Below, one piece after another: positions 29,790-37,831 of a DNA stretch of 64,000 bases. The position numbers and the translations under genes are program-made. Each line of letters begins with the position of its first letter. Positions within the stretch are counted from its first letter, which is position 1. Location: contig CABTZF010000001.1 of NCBI GenBank assembly GCA_902489255.1, positions 57,435 through 121,434 of the forward strand, read 5' to 3'. The notes below the pieces were generated by a model that saw only the letters and a program-made list of their open reading frames with translations, did no database searches and was not told where the DNA came from. Source of the stretch: an uncultured Peptoniphilus sp. (GTDB taxonomy: Bacteria > Bacillota > Clostridia > Tissierellales > Peptoniphilaceae).

Positions 29790-31574
29790 ATGGAAAAATG
29801 GTTTATTAAAAATTCAAATAACTATAAACTTTCTTATGAAAAGTTTGGGCTCAATAAAATTTTATATAAAATTCTTTTGAATAGGGGAATAAAAACTGAT
29901 CAAGAAATTGAAAATTACTTGAATATAAAATTAGAAAATACACATTCCCCGATATTATTAAAAGATATGATTAAAGGGGCTAATCTTATTAGCAGTCATA
30001 TTAAAAAAAATTCAAATATTCGTATTGTAGGAGACTATGACGTTGATGGTATTTGCTCCACCTATATCTTATTTAAAGGTTTAAAAAACCTTGGAGCGAA
30101 TGTATCTTATGATATACCAGATCGTGTTCACGATGGTTATGGTATCAATAAAAGAATTGTTAATAAAGCCTATGAGGAAAATGTCGGCTTAATTATTACT
30201 TGTGATAATGGTATTGCAGCATTTGAAGCTGTTGAGCATGCAAAAAAATTAAGTATGGATATAATTGTTACAGACCATCATGAATGTCCTCAAATTGAAG
30301 AAAACGGTGAATTGGTGGAAAAAATTCCTTCGGCTGATGCTGTTATTGATCCTAAACAAAAAAATTCCAAATATCCATTCAAGGATATATGTGGAGCCTG
30401 TGTTGCTTTTAAACTTATTTTATATTTATATTTAATTAATGGTAAGGATGAATCTGATGTATATAATGAATTTTTGTCATATTTAACCTTCGCTACAATT
30501 TGCGATGTCATGCCCTTAAAAGATGAAAATAGAATATATGTACATTATGGCTTAAAAACATTAAGGACAAATAAGGACCCAAGTTTAAATGCTTTGTTTG
30601 ATGCTTGTAATATTAATAAAGAGAACATTGATGTTTATCATATAGGCTTTATTTTAGGGCCAACTTTAAATGCATGTGGGCGATTAAGATCAGCTAAAGA
30701 AGCTTTAGAAATGTTACTTACTAAAAATTATGAAGAAGCTCTAATTAAGGCTAATAGTATTAGGGGGTTAAACAATAAAAGACAAGAATATACTAATGAA
30801 GCCTATGAAAAAGCATTAAAGATAATAAATAATGAGAGCCTTTTAAAAAGAAACCCAATTTTAATAGTTTATATTCCAAAAATCAATGAGTCAATTATTG
30901 GAATTGTGGCAGGAAGAATAAAGGAAAAATTTTATAGACCAACAATTATACTAACTGATTCTGAGGGTGTAATTAAAGCATCAGGAAGAAGTATTGATGA
31001 GTACAATATATTTGAAAATGTAAATTTATTTAGAGAAAGGCTTGAAGCTTTCGGTGGTCATAAAATGGCATGTGGATTTTCAATAAAAAAAGAATTTTTG
31101 GAAGGCTTTAAAGAAGATTTAAATAAAAATGCTAAATTAACTAAAGATGATTTATCAAAAAAAATATATATTGACTATCCATTAAAATTTTCACAGATAA
31201 ATATGGATTTATTTACTAATTTAAGAAGGTTTGAACCTTACGGTACGGGTAATGAAAAGCCGATATTCGGAAATAAAGATGTTAAAATTATTGATATAGC
31301 ATTTTTCGGTACTAATAAAAATGTAATTAAACTAACTTTAGATGACGGCACTGCTATCATAAAGGCAGTATTATTTAAAGATGGCGATGATTTTTTAAGC
31401 GGTTTATCCAATGCATATGGAAAAGAAGCTGTTTTATCTCTTTTGAAAAAAACAAATAAAAATATAAAAATTGATTTAATTTTTTCATTAGAAATTAATA
31501 ACTTTAGGGGTAATTCAAATATAGAATTGAGAGTTAAAAGTTACAGAGTAAGTGGTGATAAAAATGACAATTGA
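29790..31574 (+). CDS. recJ: Single-stranded-DNA-specific exonuclease RecJ
   Basis: 5'-3' ssDNA exonuclease of recombination and mismatch repair. Of 594 residues, the DHH domain carries VGDYDVDGICST (near 80), CDNGIA and the DHH triad itself in VTDHHEC (near 160). DHHA1 (GIVAGRIKEKFYRPTI) and the C-terminal OB fold follow. The length fits the compact RecJ forms. The ATG is reached by AGTGATC, a weak ribosome site. Its 3' end overlaps the rel gene by about 11 bases. Confidence 0.92.
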   Translation: MEKWFIKNSNNYKLSYEKFGLNKILYKILLNRGIKTDQEIENYLNIKLENTHSPILLKDMIKGANLISSHIKKNSNIRIVGDYDVDGICSTYILFKGLKNLGANVSYDIPDRVHDGYGINKRIVNKAYEENVGLIITCDNGIAAFEAVEHAKKLSMDIIVTDHHECPQIEENGELVEKIPSADAVIDPKQKNSKYPFKDICGACVAFKLILYLYLINGKDESDVYNEFLSYLTFATICDVMPLKDENRIYVHYGLKTLRTNKDPSLNALFDACNINKENIDVYHIGFILGPTLNACGRLRSAKEALEMLLTKNYEEALIKANSIRGLNNKRQEYTNEAYEKALKIINNESLLKRNPILIVYIPKINESIIGIVAGRIKEKFYRPTIILTDSEGVIKASGRSIDEYNIFENVNLFRERLEAFGGHKMACGFSIKKEFLEGFKEDLNKNAKLTKDDLSKKIYIDYPLKFSQINMDLFTNLRRFEPYGTGNEKPIFGNKDVKIIDIAFFGTNKNVIKLTLDDGTAIIKAVLFKDGDDFLSGLSNAYGKEAVLSLLKKTNKNIKIDLIFSLEINNFRGNSNIELRVKSYRVSGDKNDN

Positions 31575-33699
31575 TGATTTAATAAAAAAAATGGAAACTT
31601 ATAACCCTAATCTTAATGAAGATAAGGTAAGAAGAGCCTATGAAATGGCCAGAATTCATCATGAAGGGCAAAAAAGAAATTCCGGTGAAGATTATATTAT
31701 TCATCCACTTAATGTTGCCATGATTCTTGCTGATATGGATATGGATACATCTACAATAATTGCAGGCCTTTTGCATGATACTATAGAAGATACTTCTGTT
31801 ACTTATGAAGACGTTGAAAAAAATTTTGGTAAAGAGATTGCCGATCTTGTTGAAGGTGTAACTAAATTAACAAAAATTAGCTATAAGAGTAAAGAAGAAA
31901 AACAAGCTGAAAATATACGTAAGATGGTTTTAGCTATGGCAAAAGATATTAGAGTTATAATTGTAAAGCTTGCTGATAGACTTCACAATATGAGAACTCT
32001 CGAATATATGACTGATGCAAAAAAAATTGAAAAAGCAACAGAAACTTTAGAAATATATGCACCCATAGCTGATAGACTTGGTATGAGTAGAATAAAATGG
32101 GAATTAGAAGACTTATCTCTTCGCTATTTACACCCTGATGAATATTACAAGTTAATTGATATGGTTAATAAAAGGCGAAAAGAGAGAGAAGATTTAATTA
32201 ACTATATTATAGCAAGCTTAAAAGAACATTTGTCAAAAGTTGGAATAATTTGTGAAATAAATGGCCGACCCAAAAATTTTTATTCCATATATAAAAAAAT
32301 GAAAGTAAAAGGAAAAGTTTTTGATGAAATTTATGACTTATCAGCAGTGAGAATTTTAACAAATGATATAAAAGATTGTTATGGTGCTTTGGGAGTTGTC
32401 CATACCTTATATAAACCAATTCCCGGAAGATTTAAAGATTATATAGCAATGCCAAAACCTAATAATTACCAATCTTTGCATACTACAGTAATTGATAATA
32501 ATGGTGAAACCTTTGAAGTACAAATTAGAACATATCAAATGCACCAAACTGCCGAATACGGGATCGCAGCCCACTGGAAATATAAAACAGGTCAAAGTAA
32601 AACAACTACTTTTGATGAGAATCTAACTTGGCTTAGACAGCTAATGGAATGGCAAAAGGATTTAAAAGATCCCACAGATTTTATGGATACACTAAAAGTT
32701 GATTTTTTTGCTGACGAAGTTTTTATTTTCTCACCAAAAGGTGATGTTATAAATTTACCTGAAGGGTCAACGCCGATAGATTTTGCATATAGAATTCATA
32801 CTCAAGTTGGCAACACCTGCGTTGGTGCAAAGGTCAATGGAAGAATTGTACCTCTCAGTTACAAATTATCAAGCGGTAATATAGTAGATATTATTACAAA
32901 CGCAAATTCCGGTCCTTCGCTTGATTGGCTTAATATTGTAAAATCTAACCAAGCCAAGAAAAAAATATCACAATATTTTAAAGTTAAAGATAGGGATAAG
33001 AATATTGAAATAGGAAAAGATATACTTGAAAAGGAAGCTAAAAGATTAAACTATAATGTCATTGATTTTCTAAAACCTGAATGGTTAGAGGAAGTTAGGA
33101 TAAAAATGAATATATCCACACTTGATGACTTATATGCAGCTTTAGGTTTCGGTACAGTTAAACTCAATCAGGTAATATCAAAACTTGTAGATATTTATAA
33201 CAAATTTAACAGAAAACCTATAAAAGATGTAATTAGACAGACTAGAAAAATCCATAAAAGCGGCATTGATGTTAAAGGGGTTGACGGTGTAAATGTAAGA
33301 ATTGCAAAATGTTGTACGCCTGTCCCAGGTGATGATATAATTGGATATATAACTATTGGTAGAGGAATATCTGTTCATAGAGCTGATTGCCCCAATGTTT
33401 TAAATAATATAGAAAAGTCTAGAATAGTTGAAGTTTCATGGCAAAAAGAAGAAGGAACAAGTTACGAAGCGGCTATAGAAGTTAGAGCTTTAGACAAGCC
33501 TAATGTAATAAGTGATGTTGCTAACAGAATTAATGAGGCAAAATTAAACATGACAAGTCTTAATGCTAAAGCTACTAGAGATGGCGATACAATTGTTGAT
33601 ATAATATTGGAAATAACTAATATTGATGAACTAGAAAGAATTATTGAAAAATTAAAAAAAGTAAAGAATGTATTTGATGTTTACAGAATGAAGGCGTGA
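31564..33699 (+). CDS. relA: Bifunctional (p)ppGpp synthetase/hydrolase Rel
   Basis: Stringent-response enzyme of about 711 residues. Domains in order: HD hydrolase (GLLHDTIEDT near 65-74), synthetase (PGRFKDYIAMPKPNNYQSLHT near 300), TGS (VFIFSPKGDVINLPEGSTPIDFAY near 390) and C-terminal ACT. Both HD and synthetase motifs look intact, so it should make and break (p)ppGpp. The ATG at 31564 is preceded by GTGGTGAT; a GTG at 31552 in the same frame would overlap that site. It is followed by dtd as in many Firmicutes. Confidence 0.95.
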   Translation: MTIDDLIKKMETYNPNLNEDKVRRAYEMARIHHEGQKRNSGEDYIIHPLNVAMILADMDMDTSTIIAGLLHDTIEDTSVTYEDVEKNFGKEIADLVEGVTKLTKISYKSKEEKQAENIRKMVLAMAKDIRVIIVKLADRLHNMRTLEYMTDAKKIEKATETLEIYAPIADRLGMSRIKWELEDLSLRYLHPDEYYKLIDMVNKRRKEREDLINYIIASLKEHLSKVGIICEINGRPKNFYSIYKKMKVKGKVFDEIYDLSAVRILTNDIKDCYGALGVVHTLYKPIPGRFKDYIAMPKPNNYQSLHTTVIDNNGETFEVQIRTYQMHQTAEYGIAAHWKYKTGQSKTTTFDENLTWLRQLMEWQKDLKDPTDFMDTLKVDFFADEVFIFSPKGDVINLPEGSTPIDFAYRIHTQVGNTCVGAKVNGRIVPLSYKLSSGNIVDIITNANSGPSLDWLNIVKSNQAKKKISQYFKVKDRDKNIEIGKDILEKEAKRLNYNVIDFLKPEWLEEVRIKMNISTLDDLYAALGFGTVKLNQVISKLVDIYNKFNRKPIKDVIRQTRKIHKSGIDVKGVDGVNVRIAKCCTPVPGDDIIGYITIGRGISVHRADCPNVLNNIEKSRIVEVSWQKEEGTSYEAAIEVRALDKPNVISDVANRINEAKLNMTSLNAKATRDGDTIVDIILEITNIDELERIIEKLKKVKNVFDVYRMKA

Positions 33700-33703
33700 T
33701 TTT

Positions 33704-34153
33704 ATGAGAGCAGTTGTTCAAAGGGTTAAAAATGCAAGTGTGGAAGTAAGTGGAAATATAATTGCTTCTATAGACCGTGGAATATTATTATTACTTGGTG
33801 TAAAGGCAGGAGATACAGAAGAAGATTTTTCCTATATTTTTAGAAAAGTTTTAAATTTACGTATATTTGATGATGAAAATGGAATAATGAATAAATCCAT
33901 TTTAGATTTAAATTTAAATTTATTGGTGGTCAGTCAATTTACCTTATATGGAGATGGCAGAAAGGGGAATAGACCATCATATGTACAGGCTGCAAAATCA
34001 GAAGAAGCAACATATTTTTATGAAAAATTTATTGAAGAAGCAAAGAAAGAAAATATTAAAACTGAGCATGGTAAATTTGGAGCGGATATGGATGTAAAAT
34101 TAATTAACGATGGTCCGGTTACAATATTATTAGATTCATCAAAGGAATTTTAA
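33704..34153 (+). CDS. dtd: D-aminoacyl-tRNA deacylase
   Basis: Removes D-amino acids wrongly attached to tRNA. The 149-residue protein has the characteristic SQFTLYGDGRKGNRPSY and NDGPVTILLDS, the latter with the cross-subunit Gly-Pro dipeptide that gives chiral selectivity. It begins 4 bases after rel, the usual rel-dtd pairing of Firmicutes. Confidence 0.95.
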   Translation: MRAVVQRVKNASVEVSGNIIASIDRGILLLLGVKAGDTEEDFSYIFRKVLNLRIFDDENGIMNKSILDLNLNLLVVSQFTLYGDGRKGNRPSYVQAAKSEEATYFYEKFIEEAKKENIKTEHGKFGADMDVKLINDGPVTILLDSSKEF

Positions 34154-34165
34154 GGAGTTGATTTT

Positions 34166-34792
34166 TTGGACAATAAAATTATTAGACTTATTTGTGGACC
34201 CTTACAAGAAAATTGCTATATTATTTATAATAAAGAAAATAAATGCGTAATTATAGATCCGGGATATGAATTTGAAAAGATAAGCAAAAATATTGATTCT
34301 AAAAATTTAGAACCCTTATATATTTTACTTACTCATGGACATATAGATCATATAGGTGCCGTTAGCGAACTTAAAGAAAGATATTCTATAAATGTATATA
34401 TTCATGAAAGGGATAAATATATGTTGGAAAATCTAAATGTAGAAAGGGCTCACCTATATGGCATGAATGTTAAAAGTACTAAAGTAGACCATACTGTAAA
34501 GGATAATGATAAGATAGCCTTTGGTGATAAATTTATCGAAGTAATTGAAACACCGGGTCACACCGGTGGAGGTATTTGCTATAAATTCGGTAATCTACTG
34601 TTTTCAGGAGATACTCTATTCCAAGGTTCCATAGGAAGATTTGATTTTCCGGAATCCTCAGGACTTGAATTGATGGAATCCTTAAAGAAACTTAAAAAAT
34701 TACCTCCAAATACTATTGTTCTGCCTGGGCACGGTCCGGAAACAACAATAGAAAATGAGTTAAAATCTAATCCTTATTTAATGCGCATATGA
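34166..34792 (+). CDS. MBL-fold metallo-hydrolase, glyoxalase II-like (YqgX group)
   Basis: Metallo-beta-lactamase fold hydrolase of 208 residues. The metal motif THGHIDHIGAV (about 56-66) and later HTGGG, SGDTLF and LPGHGPETT are intact, so a two-metal site is expected. Homologues are described as hydroxyacylglutathione hydrolase-like, but anaerobes of this type often lack glutathione, so substrate is uncertain. TTG start with AGGAG 9 bases upstream. It overlaps hemZ by 4 bases. Confidence 0.87.
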   Translation: MDNKIIRLICGPLQENCYIIYNKENKCVIIDPGYEFEKISKNIDSKNLEPLYILLTHGHIDHIGAVSELKERYSINVYIHERDKYMLENLNVERAHLYGMNVKSTKVDHTVKDNDKIAFGDKFIEVIETPGHTGGGICYKFGNLLFSGDTLFQGSIGRFDFPESSGLELMESLKKLKKLPPNTIVLPGHGPETTIENELKSNPYLMRI

Positions 34793-36171
34793 TTAATATA
34801 AATTGTAACGATGAAAAATTAAAAAAACTAATATGGGATTTTGTAATTTTTAAATTTCCTCAAAATTATAATATTGGGGAAATTTTTTTAAATATATTTG
34901 TTAATAATAATATTTGTACCTTAGAGTTATCTTTTAATGAAGAAAAAAATTCTATCAACATAAGATTTTCTGATAAAGATGACTTAATAAAGAGTATAAA
35001 GAGATTTTTATTGAATTTCTTCGATGATAAATTAGATTTAGATAAGTCTTTTGGAATTTTAAACGGTGTAAGACCCCTTAAGCTTTTTAGAAAAATAAGG
35101 CAAGTAAATACTTTAGAAAATACAAAAAAAATATTAAAAGATAGATATTTATTAGCAAATGAAGAAATTGAATTATTATCAACAATATATAATAATCAAA
35201 AAAATATAGTTGATAAGTGCTTTTATAGAAATTATTCAATTTATATTCATATTCCTTTTTGTCCAAGTATATGTTCATATTGTTCTTTTGACACAATGCT
35301 TTATAATGAAGAAAAGGTTATTATTTATTTAAAGACTTTGCTAAAAGAATTAAAAGAAATCAGTATATATTATGACAAACCACCCAATACAATTTATATT
35401 GGAGGTGGTACTCCATCTGTAATTTCAATTAATGATCTTGAAAAAATTATAGATACTATTTTAAAATATTATGGTAGACCCAATGAATTTACAGTTGAGT
35501 GTGGTAGGGTAGATACTTTCTCTTTAAAGCTATTAAAAATGCTAAAAGAAAAGAGTGTAACCAGGATATCTATTAATCCTCAAAGTTTTAATGAAAAAAT
35601 AGTCATGAGTCTAAACAGAAATTGTTCTAATTTTTTAAAGTGGTTTGAAAAAACTAAAGAAATGAATTTTTATACAATTAATATGGATTTAATCTTAGGG
35701 CTACCCGGAGAAAGCAGGGAAAGCATTATAAATTCTATAGATATTACTAAAAATTTAGGGCCTGAAAATATTACAATCCATACTTTAGCTCTAAAAAAGG
35801 GGTCTGATCTTTTCAATAAAAATTACATAAACGATAATGATTATGGAGATATATTAAAATATTCAAAAGATTTGATGCAGGATGTAGGCTATAAGCCATA
35901 CTACATTTATAGACAAAAAAGAATGGCGAAAAGTGGAGAAAATATCGGTTATGCAAAAGAAGATCATTTATGCCTTTATAACATTTTAGTTATGGAGGAA
36001 ACCGAAGATATACTAGGGTTTGGCTTAGGTGCATCAACTAAAATTTTAAATAAAACCCTAAAGTTTAAAAGATCTTTTAATTATAAAAATCTTAATGACT
36101 ATGTTAATAGAATTAATGATATAATCATAAAGAAGTCACAATTAATTGAAAAAAAGGAAGATATATTTTGA
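34789..36171 (+). CDS. hemZ: HemZ-like radical SAM protein (coproporphyrinogen dehydrogenase family)
   Basis: Radical SAM enzyme of 460 residues. The 4Fe-4S cluster motif is C158xxxC162xxC165 in HIPFCPSICSYC, with YIGGGTPS (near 203) for SAM. The first 150 residues are a separate N-terminal domain typical of HemZ. HemZ proteins are named for oxygen-independent coproporphyrinogen oxidation, but many belong to organisms without heme synthesis. No heme genes are in the window, so the reaction is open. It overlaps both neighbours by 4 bases. Confidence 0.8.
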   Translation: MININCNDEKLKKLIWDFVIFKFPQNYNIGEIFLNIFVNNNICTLELSFNEEKNSINIRFSDKDDLIKSIKRFLLNFFDDKLDLDKSFGILNGVRPLKLFRKIRQVNTLENTKKILKDRYLLANEEIELLSTIYNNQKNIVDKCFYRNYSIYIHIPFCPSICSYCSFDTMLYNEEKVIIYLKTLLKELKEISIYYDKPPNTIYIGGGTPSVISINDLEKIIDTILKYYGRPNEFTVECGRVDTFSLKLLKMLKEKSVTRISINPQSFNEKIVMSLNRNCSNFLKWFEKTKEMNFYTINMDLILGLPGESRESIINSIDITKNLGPENITIHTLALKKGSDLFNKNYINDNDYGDILKYSKDLMQDVGYKPYYIYRQKRMAKSGENIGYAKEDHLCLYNILVMEETEDILGFGLGASTKILNKTLKFKRSFNYKNLNDYVNRINDIIIKKSQLIEKKEDIF

Positions 36172-37697
36172 AAGTAAAAGATATATTAAAAGATGTTAAA
36201 ATTATTGATATACGTGGCAAAGTCAATATGGATATGGATATTACAAATATCTCTTATAACAGCAAAAACATTGAAGAAAAGGGTCTTTTTGTTGCAATAA
36301 AAGGTCTTATAACCGATGGACATAAGTATATAAAAAATGCTAAAAATAATGGTGCGGTGCTTGCTTTAGTTGAGGATTTTAAAGAAGTTTATATTCCTCA
36401 AATAAAAGTTGAGAATACAAGATTTGTACTTGCCGACCTTGCAAAAAACTTTTATAAAGATCCTTCTAAGGAATTGAATGTTATTGGAATTACTGCTACA
36501 AACGGTAAAACTACTACATCCTTTATGCTTGAAAGAATACTTCATGAATGTGGTAAAAATACCGGAATAATTGGTACAGTCTATACAAAATTTGCTGATA
36601 TTAAAATACCCTCATTATTAACTACACCTGAAGCTTTGGAACTTCAGAAATATTTTAGACAAATGGTTGACAAAAAAATAACAGATGTTGTTATGGAGGT
36701 TTCCTCTTCTGCAGAACAAATGTCAAGAGTAAGAAATATAGATTTTGATATAGTTTCATTTGGAAATTTAAGCAAGGAACACATCGACCAGCACGGTTCC
36801 TTTGAAAATTATTTTAAGGATAAGTCTAAACTTATCTTAGAAGCTAAAAAAGATTCTTATGCTTTATTAAACATGGACAACGAATATATAGCTTCGCTAA
36901 AGAATAAAACACATGCAAAAGTTTTGACATTTTCAATGAATAGTAACGTCTTTGACTTTGGAGTAAGTGATATTGATTTATCTAATGCTTATGGTAGATT
37001 CACCTTTAATATCAATAGAGATATAAGTGAACTCAATTTAAAAAAATCCTCCTTTAAAGTTGATATGGGTACAGTTGGTTACTCATCAATAATGAACGGA
37101 TTAATTGCCATAGTTATAGCCTTAGTCTTACAAATACCAAAAGAACCAATTCTTAAAGCTCTTAGAGAATTTAAAGGCGTAGAAAGAAGATTTGAATTAA
37201 TATACGATGAAAAATTTAAAATTTTAGATGATCACTTTGCTAATGAGAAAAATATTGATTCTACAATGGCGACTTTATCAAAAATTAAATACAATAAACT
37301 CCATATTTTGTATGCTATACGAGGCAACAGAGGATTAGAATTAAATCGTGAAATTGCTGAAAAATTGTGTTATTGGGTAAAAAGATTAAAGGTCGATACC
37401 TTATTAACAACTTTAAGCCAAGATACCGTTAAAAGTAAAGATGAGGTTAGCGAAGAAGAGTTAGAAGTATATAAAAATATTTTAATCAAAAATAATGTTA
37501 CTACTGAATATTATAATAAACTGGAAGATGGCGTTAATAAAATTCTTAATTGTGCTAATAAAGATGATATAGTTTTATTGGCCGGTTGCCAGGGAATGGA
37601 TAAAGGTGCAAAATTTGTAAAGAATAATCTAATTTCTAATAACTTGGTTAAAAATGTTAAGGATTTTTCAACAAGAATAGATAATAGAATTTGTTAA
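36168..37697 (+). CDS. Atypical Mur ligase (MurE-like)
   Basis: ATP-dependent ligase of the Mur family, 509 residues in three domains. The ATP loop is GITATNGKTTT (107-117, K114) and LSKEHIDQHGSFENY follows as in MurE, with TTPEALELQ nearby. Two catalytic-region motifs differ: the usual EVSSHAL is EVSSSAEQ (177-184), and the usual DYAHTP is DDHFANEK (354-361). The C-terminal DNPR box that selects meso-diaminopimelate in typical MurE is absent. I infer a paralogue whose substrate may differ from UDP-MurNAc-dipeptide. It overlaps hemZ by 4 bases. Confidence 0.75.
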   Translation: MKVKDILKDVKIIDIRGKVNMDMDITNISYNSKNIEEKGLFVAIKGLITDGHKYIKNAKNNGAVLALVEDFKEVYIPQIKVENTRFVLADLAKNFYKDPSKELNVIGITATNGKTTTSFMLERILHECGKNTGIIGTVYTKFADIKIPSLLTTPEALELQKYFRQMVDKKITDVVMEVSSSAEQMSRVRNIDFDIVSFGNLSKEHIDQHGSFENYFKDKSKLILEAKKDSYALLNMDNEYIASLKNKTHAKVLTFSMNSNVFDFGVSDIDLSNAYGRFTFNINRDISELNLKKSSFKVDMGTVGYSSIMNGLIAIVIALVLQIPKEPILKALREFKGVERRFELIYDEKFKILDDHFANEKNIDSTMATLSKIKYNKLHILYAIRGNRGLELNREIAEKLCYWVKRLKVDTLLTTLSQDTVKSKDEVSEEELEVYKNILIKNNVTTEYYNKLEDGVNKILNCANKDDIVLLAGCQGMDKGAKFVKNNLISNNLVKNVKDFSTRIDNRIC

Positions 37698-37699
37698 TA

Positions 37700-37728
37700 T
37701 TGAAAATATGTATATAATAATTTATAAT
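37700..37728 (+). promoter_or_regulatory. Candidate sigma-A promoter of aspS
   Basis: TTGAAA (37700-37705) and TATAAT (37723-37728) are 17 bases apart. It lies immediately after the Mur ligase stop and ahead of a leader with hairpins. A second TATAAT at 37735-37740 lacks a -35. Confidence 0.6.
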
Positions 37729-37749
37729 TATTCATATAATATAAATTTA

Positions 37750-37782
37750 ATGTCAGATGTAAGTGATTACTTAGGGACATAA
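37750..37782 (+). promoter_or_regulatory. Possible leader peptide ORF in the aspS leader
   Basis: A 10-codon frame runs from ATG 37750 to TAA 37782 and would read MSDVSDYLGT, with two aspartate codons (positions 3 and 6). There is no ribosome site upstream, so translation is uncertain. The same bases can fold as a nested hairpin: ATGTC (37750-37754) with GACAT (37776-37780) outside and TAAGT (37760-37764) with ACTTA (37769-37773) inside. Confidence 0.3.
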
Positions 37783-37793
37783 AATATAAATTT

Positions 37794-37819
37794 GCTCCTT
37801 ATGACAGGAGCTTTTATTT
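37794..37819 (+). terminator. Terminator hairpin between the aspS promoter and aspS (candidate attenuator)
   Basis: GCTCCT (37794-37799) pairs with AGGAGC (37806-37811) and is followed by TTTTATTT. It lies downstream of the candidate promoter and 12 bases upstream of the aspS start, the position of an attenuator. The loop bases TGACA (37802-37806) are complementary to TGTCA (37751-37755) of the upstream leader hairpin, so an alternative pairing is possible. Confidence 0.65.
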
Positions 37820-37831
37820 ATGGAGGTAAAA

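Noticed and set aside
37733..37831. T-box riboswitch ahead of aspS
   Set aside because: The leader is short and lacks the T-box sequence and the usual stem I; only hairpins and a terminator are visible.
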